Below are positions 1 through 12,376 of a stretch of 64,000 bases of DNA, one piece after another. Below the pieces are notes generated by a model. The model ran no database searches and was not told the DNA's origin. It saw only the letters and a program-made list of their open reading frames with translations. The stretch comes from Lithospermum erythrorhizon (lineage: Eukaryota; Streptophyta; Magnoliopsida; Boraginales; Boraginaceae). Positions within the stretch are counted from its first letter, which is position 1; each line of letters starts with the position of its first letter. Both the position numbers and the translations under genes were made by a program. The DNA lies in the NCBI GenBank assembly GCA_019722365.1, contig JADFUC010001289.1:1-64000 (forward strand), in the 5' to 3' direction.

Positions 1-1063
1 ACCAGTACTTCGTTCAGTTACGTATTGCTCATTGGATCAATCGAAAATGAAAAACCTTCATTATTCAAAATGGAAATGGAAATAATTTTTGTGCTAATAG
101 AAGACATAGTAAACATTGTTTAAATTTAAAACAAGGCCCGTAGGTAAATTCAAACTAATGGATCTTACTTGCCGGATGACCTTTGAATTCGCCTAGTAGA
201 TTCATACATCCTCTTTCGAGTCTTCACACGTAGTTCATACCGTGCAATAAATATAAGCCAACCACTGACGATTAAGCACCCACGAAGTAGAATTAGAAGT
301 TGTACAAACTTTAATAACAAAACTACCTTTAGGCTTGGTGGTCGTTAGACCATCTTTCCTATCTATATTGAACTTCTTACAAGTCCCTTTCTAGTGACCT
401 TTGAGTTTACAATAATGACAGATATCGCAGAGATACCTTTGCATTTCTTTTTGTCTTCGACAAACTGCGGTTCACTTGATGTTAGTAAGTAGAAAGCCTT
501 TTTCAAATCAAATACTCATTTAGTTTGACTTAATGTTGATTTGTCTATGTACATCAGCGGGTGACTTTATATCTGCTATAGCCTTTGATGTACTTAGATA
601 CATCACTTGAAGTTGATCTCATAATGACGCCAAACTCTAATTTATGATCAATCGGTATCCCAAAAGATCTACACCGTTTGGCCAAATCCATTATCTCAAT
701 GTGATCCCGAATCACGGTGGCCAATGACTTAAGAGCACAAAATAGATTCGTTACTTCTCATGTCTTTCATGTTTGATACACTCCAGGCTTATAATAAATG
801 TCATATGTCTAATCCTCGTCATACTGAGCTTGAAACTTGATTCCCGTAGTAAGCATAAGACACTTGACTTTTGGAGCATCCTTTTTATGCAACTCATACT
901 CCTTCCAGGTATTCACTTCCGTGATCCCAGAAGGCTTCTTAGGAAGTCCATTATAAAACATATTCGATTTCGTGCAACCTGAGGACAACCTTCAACTCTG
1001 AACTATGTCTTCTTAATTTGCACCGTCACGCATGCAGCGAGTTAATGTTGTTTAAAGAAGATT
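1..1063 (-). pseudogene. Ty1/copia gag-protease remnant
   Basis: Minus-strand translation between 1063 and 1 gives pieces of a copia gag in changing frames with stops. The clearest sign is a zinc knuckle at 420-379 with exact CX2CX4HX4C spacing (C-H-Y-C-K-L-K-G-H-stop-K-G-T-C), where a stop codon sits just after the histidine. To its left, around 270-300, comes a degenerate TSWVL segment where copia elements have the protease active-site region. The region right of the knuckle (720-1060) carries UBN2-type gag-like text such as KPSGITEVNTWKEYELHKKD. In this family gag packages the RNA and the knuckle binds it. The element runs off the left edge of the window, so its pol is not visible. It is dead, and the LTR at 3060-4127 may be its 5' LTR. 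Confidence 0.6.
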
Positions 1064-3059
1064 ATTAGGTATTATACGCTTAGCCATTTCAATTCTACAA
1101 GAATAAGTATAAAAAAATAACGGTTTAACAATCTATCATATTAAAACTTACAAAATTACTTTTAAAGAGAAATACCAATACTCAAAAATCTCATAAAATA
1201 TATTAGTATACAAGATCTACTATGCACAAGTTTCAAGCTGCCGATACGACATAACTCTTTTGTTACTAAGCGTACCTACGTGATACTACCCGAGCAATTA
1301 TAGCACTTGAGCCACCGATGTTAGTGAAAATCACCGGCATTCAAGATATATGATATGACCCTAAATAAAATGAACCTATTCTGACACTTTTCAAGTGTAA
1401 TTCTAACATAAGGCCCTATTACAACACTTTGCAAAGTGTAGTCTTGTATTCTTTAGCTTCTAAAAACTTCAAGTTTACCAAAAGCGTTGTCTGGTGGAAT
1501 ACCATCTTCAAATACCCCCACAACAATATATTTATTTACTAACCCAACTAAGATAGCCGCAACGAGCTAGTGGGTAAAAAATAAATGAATAAAAATAAAA
1601 TAAATAAATACGACTTCAGTGAAAGGTTCGCATTACCGTGTTAAATAAAATATAAAACTATTTCATATCAATATATTTCTTTCCATTCTCATTAAAAATA
1701 TATATAAGGCAAAGGAAATAATTACATAACATATGCATTTTATTAAATATATATATTTAATATAGAAAGGAAATAATCACATAATAAATGAATATCATTA
1801 ATATATATAATCCAAATTAATTGATACATGTATATAAAAGATCATCCATCAATTATAAAATAATTGGCCACATGCATATATAATAATATAAATACTTATA
1901 AGTAATTATATTTATTATATATTCAATAACTATATAATTGTTATTAGAACATCCTATTAATAAATAAATACTAAAAGGTTAATAATTGAAAAGAATAATT
2001 GAATAAAAATAAAATAATCTTAAATTGGATAATTATAATTACCATGAATTTAATACATGATATTTATTCATAAAAATATGAAGTAGATTCCGTAATTTTA
2101 GAAAATCTAAAACTAAGGTTTAAGCGGATTGGGTTTCAAAACCTTAGCCGCATGAACAACCACACGAATGATGCCCAAAGGTAGCCGGACATAGACAGCG
2201 CAACCCTCCTATCTAGAGGAGTAAGTTGGCTTTCCAAGCGAAACCAAATCACCCGAAAGGTGGCGGACGAGCACAGGCATGTCGCAGGCGGCGTATTCAT
2301 TATGTTAATTAATTTCAAACTTTACATTTTCCCATTCAATCTTTTGCAAAAATCATTTTGAGAGACTTTAAACTTCTCAACCAACTTTGATTTTCACAAG
2401 AATGGATTTTATAATATTCTTAAAAGTTATCCAATTGGAATTTAAAGAAAAAATATATTCACAGAGAATTAATTACTGCAATATGTGATTATTAAAACAT
2501 TTATAATATCATAAATTTCACAATAAATACTTAGAAAATTCAAACAATTCCAAATTTTTGGATGAGGTTTTAACATTATGTTTTACGTACAAAATTGTTG
2601 GTATTCAAATTTTGAGTCTAAGCCTTTTAATATAACTAAGTTTTAATTAACTATTAAAATCAATTGTAAAGCCTTTAAAATCAACCAAATAATTATACTA
2701 ATCATCAAATATAAAAATATCATGAATTTTGATGTAATTTAATATATTAACCCATCTATATTAAACATGGCATCAAATTCATATATATATTTATACATAA
2801 ATATATAAAAATAAATTTTATATAGATTTATAAACATGATTTAAAAATACTAGATCGATGTTATACAAATTAAACTTCCTCTTGATGCCAACATTAAATT
2901 TCGCCCATATTTTGAATAAAACTTTAAACAAATATATAAATTTAATATATTATAATGTAGTGAGGAATAGATCTAAATTTATATATTAAAATGCATAGTA
3001 TTAATTGTCATAATCATCGAGATCTAAATTATATATCACAATATCACGAATACGGAGAA
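1064..3059. other. AT-rich stretch, no gene
   Basis: Between the copia gag remnant and its probable LTR lies about 2 kb of very AT-rich sequence with many short TATA-type runs. A GC-richer island at 2110-2300 is open for only 60 codons on the minus strand and resembles no family I know. A possible LTR edge (TGTTGG at 2597) is noted but not proven. No gene is supported. Confidence 0.5.
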
Positions 3060-4127
3060 TACTTACGGTGGAGGCGAAATAAATCACCAATAATTTTTCA
3101 CGAAGTCTCCTTTGAATTTAAACAACTAGCGCGACAAATTAGTATGCCTCTAGTTGATCCACACTAGAAGAGGTTGAATCCTATATTTGAGATTACTACA
3201 ACACGTAGGGGTGGATGAAAAAATCAATGAGGAATGGACTGAAAATATTGATGATGGTGATTAAGGTTTTGCATATTTGTGAAAACCCTAATACATCCCT
3301 CTTTATATAGACTTTTATTATTTAACGCAAAGCCGTCAGATAGTTAATGAAGACGGCGTTTAATTAAAATTACTCGTTAAAGTAAAATACTACTAGCAGG
3401 TTATTAACAAACTCAACTAACTATTTAAATAGTGCGCTAGCAAGTTAATTATTTGAGTTCATCGATTAATAGTTTACATGTGCGGTGTAAATTACACGAT
3501 TGAAATTTATTGATTACAATCAATTTCTCGATTTACCAAACATAGTTTAATTTCATACACGAAATATAATTCCAACATCATTGTATGTGTGTGACCTTCC
3601 CAGACTCGAGATAATAGCATCCGTATAATAATATAATTGACAATTATTATTGAGTATAACGATTATGCATGGGATCGCGTCGGCATAATCAGTATTATCT
3701 GTAATGCCCGGTCCATTTTGATGCGTTATTAAAATTTGATGGATTGGCCTCGCGAGCCACCACGGAGTCTTTCCGACGCGTTTTGTCGTCTCACTCACGT
3801 GCTCACCGAAACTTCTAATTAGATTCGCCCGTCCACAAATTACCCGGGTTAAAGTATGTTTAGTGGGTTCTTATGAGATGAACTTCCGAAGAAGATGCAT
3901 CTTGATGGTATGAGTAATTACCAATCAAATCATATCAACATATCCATAGCACACATTTTTTGCGATTGAGTATAAGATTATCATGAGAACCCGACTAGTA
4001 ATTACTATATACTATTATTGGTACTTAGTTTTAGTAATCTCATTAAAACTAAACTAGTAAATGAATTAATTTACAACAATTGTCATGGGCATAATTATTG
4101 AAATAAATATTCTGTTGATTTTCAACA
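3060..4127 (-). mobile_element. copia-type LTR, minus orientation
   Basis: Read on the minus strand this starts TGTTGAAAATCAACA at 4127, and it shares long stretches with the solo LTR at 22685-23520. Examples are GAACCCGACTAGTAATTAC, AACTAGTAAATGAATT and a TATA region (TATATAAAG on the minus strand near 3303-3311) followed by GGTTTTCAC. The left end is not resolved; I took 3060 as the last point with LTR-like leader sequence, and 2597 is an alternative. A ~277-bp block interrupts it at 3700-3976. It lies in the same orientation as the copia gag remnant at 1-1063, so it may be that element's 5' LTR. Confidence 0.55.
3700..3976. mobile_element. 277-bp insertion inside the copia LTR
   Basis: Compared with the related LTR at 22685-23520, alignment stops after ATTATC at 3694-3699 and resumes after a second ATTATC at 3977-3982. 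The inserted block begins TGTAATGCCCGG, resembling starts of Ty3/gypsy LTRs, and is clearly GC-richer than its surroundings. It does not end in CA, so it is not a complete LTR. A solo-LTR fragment or another small insertion are both possible. Confidence 0.4.
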
Positions 4128-5700
4128 CATATCCTTTAGAGGCTTATTGGATAAGATGTGATATATTGACCAGCAGAGGCATTAGTCGGGGATCGTACTA
4201 GGAATTTAGTGGCTTATTGGGCGGTTAGTATATACTGACAGGGCTTCGCGGCTTATTAGTCGGGGCCGACCATGACCGGCTTTAGGAAGCTTATTGTACA
4301 AGGCAGGATATATTCTGGTGGCCTTAGAAGCTTATTAGTCGGAGACGGCCATGTATTTCTAACTAGAGGCGTCACAACTTATTAGTCGATTGTAGCTGTC
4401 AGAGCTTTAAAGGGGCTTATTGGGTAGGATAGGATATGTTTCTGAACTGCGACTTAATGGACGGGATATTTCCGTTTGTATGAATATTCATGTGTTGAGT
4501 ATTCGGATATCCCAGTATATGTTTCGGATGGAAGAATCCTCATGTTCTTCATGAGGTCTCATGTGTTTCTTCCCAAACTGGCGGTTCATGGATAATTCCT
4601 TGATGTGCTCCATGTTTTAGATATCCTCAACTCTTGAGACACTTAGTCCTTTGAAATACATATAAAATGCTCGGATAGAAGAGGGATTATACTTCCTCTC
4701 TATATTATTTGTTATTCATGCATAAGTCTTTTCTAAAATTTTCCTCTGACTATTGGGACCTTGATCCTCGAGTCATGGGAACTGTATAAGAAGGGGTAGA
4801 GTAGCATCTTACACCCACTTTCGTGTGGAGTTTGAGACAGCCTTGACTTGACTTTTCTCCATTACGGTATGTACACATGTGGAGTGTCTTTGACTTTTGA
4901 TAGCTTCCATGATAAGGGAGAGGCGCTAGCGAGTATGTGCTTTAGCTAAGTAGGTGTTTATGCTCACCAAGGGAGCTTGCAAACAAAATAGAATTTGTTT
5001 ATGGTTCACGACTATGCTTGGGGATTCGAGTTGCCTACGTGCGAAGGGATCAAGTCAAAGCGTAGTTAAGGGGGCTTTGATAATTTAGCCTCATATCAAG
5101 GAGAAGAATTAGAGTTCCTTACTCACTTAATTAGGTCTTTACTTAGTTTAACCACTTACTTGCGAGGTTGGGTTTATACTCATGTGTTTGGGAATTAGCG
5201 GAATGTTTATACTCTTATCAGGGAGTTTGATAGTTTATATACTCGTGTTCGGGGAATGCATTGAGTTTATACTCTTATCTATGAGTTTATGCACTTGCTT
5301 CTTTATCGTTAGTAGCATTTTGATGACCATTTAGGTCACTTCACCTTGCTTTCCTTATTGATGTCTTCGGTCGCGTTACGGTATGATCATCAGGCACTTT
5401 AGAAGAGTGGATGGTTTGGGCAACTTTTTAGAGGTCTCTCGCTTTTTGGCGGGCGGCCTTTCGGTCCTGATTTTTGTGATAAATGTAGCGGTATGAACAT
5501 TTATGGGTGTTCAATCGATATTTTATCGACTTAGCCGCATTAAATGGCCCAATCTTTTGTCAATGCTATAGTGTTTGTTGGTATATGTAGTGCTAATAAG
5601 CTAATTCTCGTGTTCTTCTAGTATTCGCTTCTTCCAGGTGTGACTTGTTAGGCTCCATCAGAATTTCGACCTTTAGCCTATGGAGGCGGCGGGGGGCTTT
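4128..5700. repeat. Ty3/gypsy non-coding region with minisatellites
   Basis: This stretch has no open frame and moderate GC. It carries two families of short repeats. The CTTATT(A/G)GTCGG-like motif starts at 4143, 4213, 4252, 4290, 4331, 4378 and 4416, mostly about 40 bp apart. The motif TTTATACTC(A/T) recurs between 5170 and 5290. Such arrays are common in untranslated parts of Tat-type gypsy elements, and the gag of such an element lies directly to the right, which makes this its 3' non-coding part by inference. Confidence 0.45.
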
Positions 5701-7300
5701 GGAAGGTGTAGATTTAGACTTTTGTCTTCAACTATGCTCACATGGAAGGATGAATCGACACTCTCATGAGGCTCATTTGAGGTCTTAGGCGCTGGGTCTT
5801 CTTGTTTATATTTCCATTTGTAGACTCTTTTTGTGTCAGTTTGCTACTTGCTATTCCCCAATTTTTGAAAGAGCCCGATATTCTTTTGGGTCTTTCTCGT
5901 TGCTTGATTGAGGTTGCCCTTACTCTTTGAAAGATTGAATTGTGCTTCATTTTACGGTTTTGATTCGATACCTCTTCCACCTCGGATGTGGCCGTTGGCT
6001 AATCGTTTGATCGGGGCCAGTGGGGGTTTGGAACATACCGGGGTCCAATGATGGAATTTTGACAACATATCCCGCGTGTTATAGCATCTTAAATGTTTGA
6101 TTCGACGTGCATTTTGTCACGGGTCCTTGGTGGAAACCGCCCCATGGACTTATCTTTAGTGGGATCATAACTTTGCTTTGACCAAGAGATCATAAGCTTT
6201 TGGTCCATGGTCCCATGTTCGATTTTCTATCCATTTACCGGTGTTACAAAGCCTTCCGAGTGTAGGTATTACCTTTTCTAGGCTGGATTAGTGGTAGAGT
6301 CGGGCCTTCTTTGGATCGTCGGTAGAGAGTCGTGCCTTGCATTGCTTAGTAATATCATTGTCCTCATTGGGAAGGATCGGATATTGCTTAGCGCCTCTTG
6401 TACTTCTTGGTGAGGCTCCTTGACTTCTTCTTCTCCTGGAGTACTTAGCATCGGCGAAGTGTGGATCTTGACGGTCTGAGGACTTTCATCGTATGTCGTC
6501 CTTTTTCAGGCCTTAACTGCGGTACTTGACATCGATGTAGAGTGGAAGGAATCACCGAGTTCAAGGTCTCCCTCTATTCTTTTGGTTTTGAAGGAGAACT
6601 TCGTTGACTTAGAAGTCACCGCGTGGGATTCCTTCTTCTTAACCCTAAAGGTATCTCTTGGCTTCTCAACCTCGTATTTAGCTCTGGACGATGCTGCTAT
6701 TAGGGCATTCGATCCTTCTCCTTTGTTTGCAGCTATAGTTTGCTCCATATCATGAGCTCTGGTTGAGAGTTGCTCGAAGGTTCTGGTTAGTATAACCTAC
6801 ATAATGTACTGTAGATCCCAGTGCATACCTTGAATTCACATGATGATATTAAATATTTCGGCAGTCTATCTTTGAACCTATCACATTAATAAAGTCATGC
6901 GGGCTCATCCTTGTCTTTGTTTGACATTAGTTAGCTCTATCATGCTAACTATTCATCGGGTGTTGAAGAAGCGGTTTAAGAACTCGCATTCCAGCTATAC
7001 ACAACTATTGATGGATGCTGGATCTAGTTTAGTGTACCACTCAAATATGTTTCATTTGATGATTATCACGAAAATGCTTGAACATATGATCTAAGCCATG
7101 ACATTGCAAGTCTCAACAAAGTGAGCAATATGATGCTTGGGATTTCCAACTCCATCAAATTATTGGAATTTGGGAGGCTGATATGCATGAGGCATCTTCG
7201 GCTGATCTATGAGGGAGGTAATGCGGTTCGCGTAGAAGTAAGGGTATTTACATCATCGGTTTATCTTTGATTGCCCTCAATATGAACTCCACAGGCTATG
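5701..7300 (-). pseudogene. Ty3/gypsy (Tat-like) gag remnant
   Basis: Minus-strand translation from about 7270 leftward matches the plant retrotransposon gag domain. It shows KMPHAYQPPKFQ then a stop then FDGVGN at 7200-7140, PKHHIAHFVETCNVMA at 7140-7090, WYTKLD near 7030, and then a frame with MEQTIAANKGEGSNA at 6748-6700. The family usually reads TRAHDME at this last place. The longest open piece is 6748-6506 (80 codons). Stops and frame changes show it is inactive. Further left (6500-5700) is lower-quality text that may be the gag C-terminus. No reverse transcriptase or integrase follows, so this was either a non-autonomous element or one that lost its pol. Confidence 0.6.
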
Positions 7301-7714
7301 GGGATGAATTCATGATCGAATCGCTACGGTATTCCCGGGCGCCCCTCCCAGGCTCAGGATGAGGAAATTCTGTAAACCCTCCTAAATTAAAATGCGCCCT
7401 CGGTTTGATTGTTCATCTTTGCTCTCTTGAGTCCTGTCAGTGACTGTCATATTTAAAATGGGTGAACACATTGGTTTTGATAAGAGTAAAATAGTTCAGC
7501 TCAAAATGTTTCCATCTAGGTTTGTATTAATCATCTAACCAAATCCAAATGCAACTTCATAATAATTTCAAACCAAGATGCTCCATAAAAGTTCATTTTC
7601 TTTAAAACAAAATCTGAAATTTAGTGCAAAATGGTAGTAAAAAGATAGTACCGAGGATCTAGTCACCATCTCACCTAAGTAAAATCACCGGACACTCAAC
7701 AAACTCTTTGCTTC

Positions 7715-9657
7715 TGAGGCACCGTCAATCCCCGGAGGTTGGAAGGGTACCCACATCCGAATGGGGATGCCAACAAAGATATGGACGTGTGACTAGAGTA
7801 TATGTATATATAAGGTAAAAGAATAAAACCAAGTATTCATAGCGTCACAATAGTAAATACCATCATCAACATATACATATTTTAAAGAACTCAACTTACG
7901 TTATCCCACATGTTATACCCAGAGATAGCATGTCATATAATCAAGCGAGCAAACACATAAGTTCTCAAATACAACGGTTATACCACAATAACAATATAAC
8001 AGAACTCCTGAAAACAAGACCATGACATTATCGACATTTCCGTATGATGACATCACTGATAATAAACCTGATACAAAGATAATGCACGCTATCCGACATT
8101 TATATAATGTCGTTTGCCCTTCGGTGGGCTCACCCGTATAACACAACAAATATCATATCCTTTTCGGCGGGCTCACCTTTCGATCACCATGCGATATCAT
8201 AAAACACGCCCCATACGCACAAACGACCTACACATGCGACTCCAACGTACCCACATCCTAATGGTGTGACCGCTCTCTATAAGCCGTATGACCAACAACC
8301 AACATCACACCAAACATACCAACCATGACAAAACACAATGCTACGACTCTCAACCAGCATTAATGACTATAAGCGAGATAGAGCGGCTGACGCGATCACG
8401 CCAAAAATCTGATACAACAACCATAAGATACTCGAGACAATAATTCCATATGGAACCTACTACCATAATGTATCTAACCTGACCGAGCATACAACTCAGC
8501 ATTCCGCGTACTTGCAAAGCACTTTGAATAAGTTCATAACACAAATATACCAAAGTCACGTATCTATTTGCGAGTGCTTAACTCTGCGTAAGTAATGTTA
8601 TCAAGCGAGAGATAAATCCCACCTTTGGCTAGTACCACTACTTTAAGCGTCGTCGATCCACTTAGCCTTTCCCGCGTTCGAGTCTAAACAAAACACGAAA
8701 GTACAATTACAACTAAGTTCGTTATAAATTATCTTTTATGACTTTTAGTACCCCATTAGCCACTTTGCGTTGAAATATTTTGATTAAACTTCAGCGATAA
8801 ACTAAGCGACAAAATTTCCAACTAACTGAGCTGTTTTAAGCCCTACTTTTAACTTAAGTTCTAACACTTTAAACAATTCTAATCAATCCCATTATCAACT
8901 TTTCCAACTAATTCGCCATTTCTATGACCTACAATCTGAGCTTATCACTACTCAAAACTAATAAAACTAATTTCAACATAAATTCATCCAAACAACTACT
9001 AAACTATAATTTTCCACCTCTAAACAGCTATAATAAGGATCCAGAACCTTATATCATTTTAAAATGTTTGAAAAAGTCAAACCCGAGTCAACTAAATTAA
9101 CCCGACTTTACTAACACTTTTCTACCAAAGCTGATTATTATCATCTCACTGCTATAATCTAGCCTAGATAATAATTATCTCGATATTAAACCTCAAAAGA
9201 CCCAAAGTCCAAACAAGAAATCCCAAAAGTCAACATCCACAAAATGTCACAAATTACTCATCAATGTGTAATTTCAACTCAAAACAACTAATTCAAGCTT
9301 AAAGAATCAATTGAAGCAATAAAATAGAAAGCTTACAAAAGTCCAAAGGGTCAAAGCTCGCGAGATGGAGGAAATGAAGAAATTCAAGGGTGAGAGGGGA
9401 GGGTTCGGTTCTTGAGGGAAAGGAGATGGGATTTTTTCTCTTTTTGTTTATTTTCCACTCTTAAAGGCTTGTTTAAGGATGAGGAAAAACGAGTTTATGC
9501 GGATGAAATTCCGGCCGTTATAGTTCAAGCGATACCTGCGATTGACTTTCTCGACGATAAATTTCCGCATCGACATTTCGTACATAAAATATAAGTGGTT
9601 TTAAATTTTATGATAATAAATTTAATAATCCACATTTGAATTTAGTAGTGCCGAGTC
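7715..9657 (-). mobile_element. Ty3/gypsy LTR (Tat-like), minus orientation
   Basis: This block lies upstream of the Tat-like gag, where its 5' LTR is expected. On the minus strand it would start TGACTCGGCACTAC at 9657. At 9500-9330 it has promoter-like sequence: an A-rich box, a long CT-rich leader, and a GTAAGC that resembles a splice donor at about 9333. The left end at 7715 (minus strand ends GGTGCCTCA) is a guess from TG..CA termini. Short open frames inside (e.g. 7913-8149, 8350-8559, 9412-9594) are not believed. The right end abuts a truncated Tekay-like gag start, suggesting an insertion junction. Confidence 0.45.
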
Positions 9658-9974
9658 ATTACCGGTTTTACGAGTCATCTTGGTGTTGTACTTGCTTGGC
9701 CAGGTCTTCGATTACCTTTGCTAGGGAAGCTACTTGTTCTCCCAGTGCTAACACGTCATCAAGGCATATACATAAGAGCTACTTAGCGAGTGCATTAGGA
9801 CTCGTGTTGGATTGTTGATCCTTCATGCATGAGCTAGGTGTAGAATGTGGCCCGGATGATGATGAATCCTCGGTTAGGCGGGCTCACAGGTGCATAGAGT
9901 ATTGAGTTCTGCTCTTACCACGAGGACAGGCATCTGGACTTTATGCTTTGGATGCTTGTCTAGTAGTCACTATT
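9658..9974 (-). pseudogene. Tekay/Del-like gag N-terminus, truncated
   Basis: The minus strand from about 9935 encodes, across small frame changes, a gag start typical of Tekay/Del chromoviruses. It has a basic opening with TQYSMH, a serine-rich stretch (TEDSSSSGPHSTPSS) and then LALGEQVASLAKVIEDLAKQ, a predicted coiled coil. It sits just inside the LTR that ends at 9975, as expected for the first codons after the primer-binding site. The coding text stops abruptly at 9658 where another LTR begins, so the element was cut by insertion or recombination. Confidence 0.5.
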
Positions 9975-12336
9975 TGTAACGACCGCCCCAGTGTCGCCAC
10001 AGAGTTAAGGTCATGACAACACAATACGCGAGTCACTTGTCGATGGATAACAACATAAAAGACTTCATTTGACATTAATAATAATAAAAATAAACTTTTG
10101 TCCATCGTGGTGAACTAACAGCATACGATAAAACAACGAGCTTGACATAATAAATTCACCTTAATTATACAGCTCAAAGATACACAAGAATCCAAAAGTA
10201 AACATAGGGAAAGTATGGCCGGAACCCCACTCAGTAATCTGATACCAAGTCCCAACGATATACAAATCGACAACAAAGAAATGGTGATGAAATTCCTGCA
10301 TAACATGCCATCTACGATCTTGATACGGCCTATCAGTGAGCTTCTCAATAACCTGTTGATCGCTCAGAACCTAGGCATAAAACGCCCGCCATAGAGAATA
10401 GAGAGTCGGCTATTAAAATTTGATGAATACAAATACCACCAGACTTGATCCCCACGTATACATATTCGTACTTATATAAATAACATATGCTTGCCATCAA
10501 CGAGCCACCACTGATGAATAACAGTCCACAACTGCTGAATCCTCTTATACGATGTTACATATCTATACACATGAGCTTATAATATACTGCATATTCATTC
10601 AAAAGAAACTTGATTTGACACACAAAGGCATCAAATGAGAATCCGCCTCCAAATAATCACACACATGAGAGAATCCGCCTCCATAATATACATGAGAATC
10701 CACCTCCAAATAATACACACATAGGGAATCCCGTCCAAATAATACATATGAGAATCCACCCTCCAAACCATACACATGAGGAATCCGCCTCAGCATGTCC
10801 AGATAGGCCTCCTCCAAGTCCTCAGGCAGAAATTTCGCCTAGTGTGCATGTCACTTGAGCACTCCCGAATCCGGGGCTACCCATGATATGCACACTTAAA
10901 CCTCCCGATTAGGAATACTTGCTCCCTTGAAGTAACACTTAAAACAATCAAACACGTGGCCTTGCGGCTGGAGTCACCTGAAAATCTCATAACATGAATC
11001 ATATTACAGCCCATCATGATATAAATCATAATCACTAATATCATGATATGAATCATAATCTCAATTATCTATAATATAACCCAAAATCAATTATTTCATC
11101 GTATGAATCATAAATCAAAAGTTTACACATAGTATCAATCATAATCACACGATACGCATACTCAGGCAAAATCCCAGATATACGTAATATATACAACACA
11201 ATATATATGAAAGGTCCCATCATGAGATTTGTACTCACCTCGAGACTTAAGCGTGTAATGACTCTGGCGTGCAAATTGCTAGATCCGGGCTCGACTCTAT
11301 TCGAAATTATACATAACATATTTTGTAGAATAACCTCTTTTAGCATCTATATTAACTTGAGTGTTATACCCGTCTCACGATTCAAATTTACAACCCTTAG
11401 CAATCATCCTATCCCAATTGGTACTCCTTTAATATTCAGCATGTACATTAATCGCTTGACCGTAAAATCTCAATATTAGGTCAATAGCCTTATTACCCCC
11501 AACAATAACACTTTAAGCACATTCTTCAATCCAACAATCAATTGACAACCAATTAATCCATTAAATACAACCTCCAATTCAAGCTTTATTAAATGCTATA
11601 CGAACTTTCCCCAAACTTCTGACCCGATCTCTCACATCCATATCCAAACCAACAATTCAATACACAAAACAACTATATTAAAAGTTCTACAACTTCTCAT
11701 GTACAATTTAAAGTTAATTTAAGAAAAAGTCAATAAAGTCAACCCTCGACTTACACCACTTTCTAAGCCAATGTCACTGTCCTTGCATTAAATCTATCAC
11801 GATACTCGAGATACTTGTTTCTATGCCATAATAAATTCAAGATCTAAAGTCCTTAAAAATCCATAAAGTCAACTCTTCAAAATTTCCAGAAATATCTCAA
11901 GATTTAATTTTTCTTACCTAGATATGATGAGGATGATGAGGGCTCAAAATCTGCTTTGATCTTGAGTTTAAGCGACTGTCGATAAGAAAATGGAAAGAAT
12001 TTTTTGAGGGGAGTGAGTACCGGCCAAATGGAAAAGAAGAAGGTTTTGGATGAGGATGGAGATGAGTGGTAGGTGGGATATTTAGAGGGAAGAAATTTAA
12101 GTTAGTTTGGTTTTAGGTTAATTTTACGCTAAGCATAAATCTCAAACGAAACCGGTTTCCATTGTGTTATTCGAGGCATATGTCTTACTCATCTGCTACT
12201 CATTTGAAATATATCGATATTATTCCAAAATTATTTATCTTATCTCAGGATAAATATTCTCATTAAACTCTGATACAGTAATATGTTGGGCTGTAAACTT
12301 CAGCGGTGTTTGTGTTTGGGCATCCTAAAGTCGACA
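9975..12336 (-). mobile_element. Tekay/Del-like Ty3/gypsy LTR
   Basis: On the plus strand the block opens TGTAACGACCGCCCC, the reverse of a typical gypsy LTR end (..GTTACA), directly outside a gag start. Minus-strand promoter-like sequence (CT-rich leader) lies at 12080-11930. The right end is uncertain: TGTCGACTTTAGG at 12336 fits TGT..ACA termini, and about 12322 is an alternative. It contains a six-unit tandem repeat at 10635-10795. No gene is credible inside; the open frames at 10115-10348, 10599-10817, 11065-11346 and 11207-11479 are chance. Confidence 0.5.
10635..10795. repeat. six-unit ~27-bp tandem repeat
   Basis: Units of 26-30 bp built on ATGAGAATCCGCCTCCAAAT are repeated six times with variation (CCGCCTCC, CCACCTCC, CCCGTCC, CCACCCTCC, CCGCCTCA). 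The array lies inside the Tekay-like LTR. Confidence 0.8.
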
Positions 12337-12376
12337 ATGACGAAAAGTAGAATAGTCCACGAGTCGTGCCAAGATT

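Noticed and set aside
5738..5980. 80-codon minus-strand frame near the gypsy gag
   Set aside because: No similarity to a gag C-terminus that I can recognise; kept only as part of the degenerate region.
10635..10795. CRISPR-like array
   Set aside because: Units are adjacent and diverged with no unique spacers, inside a plant LTR; it is a plain tandem repeat.
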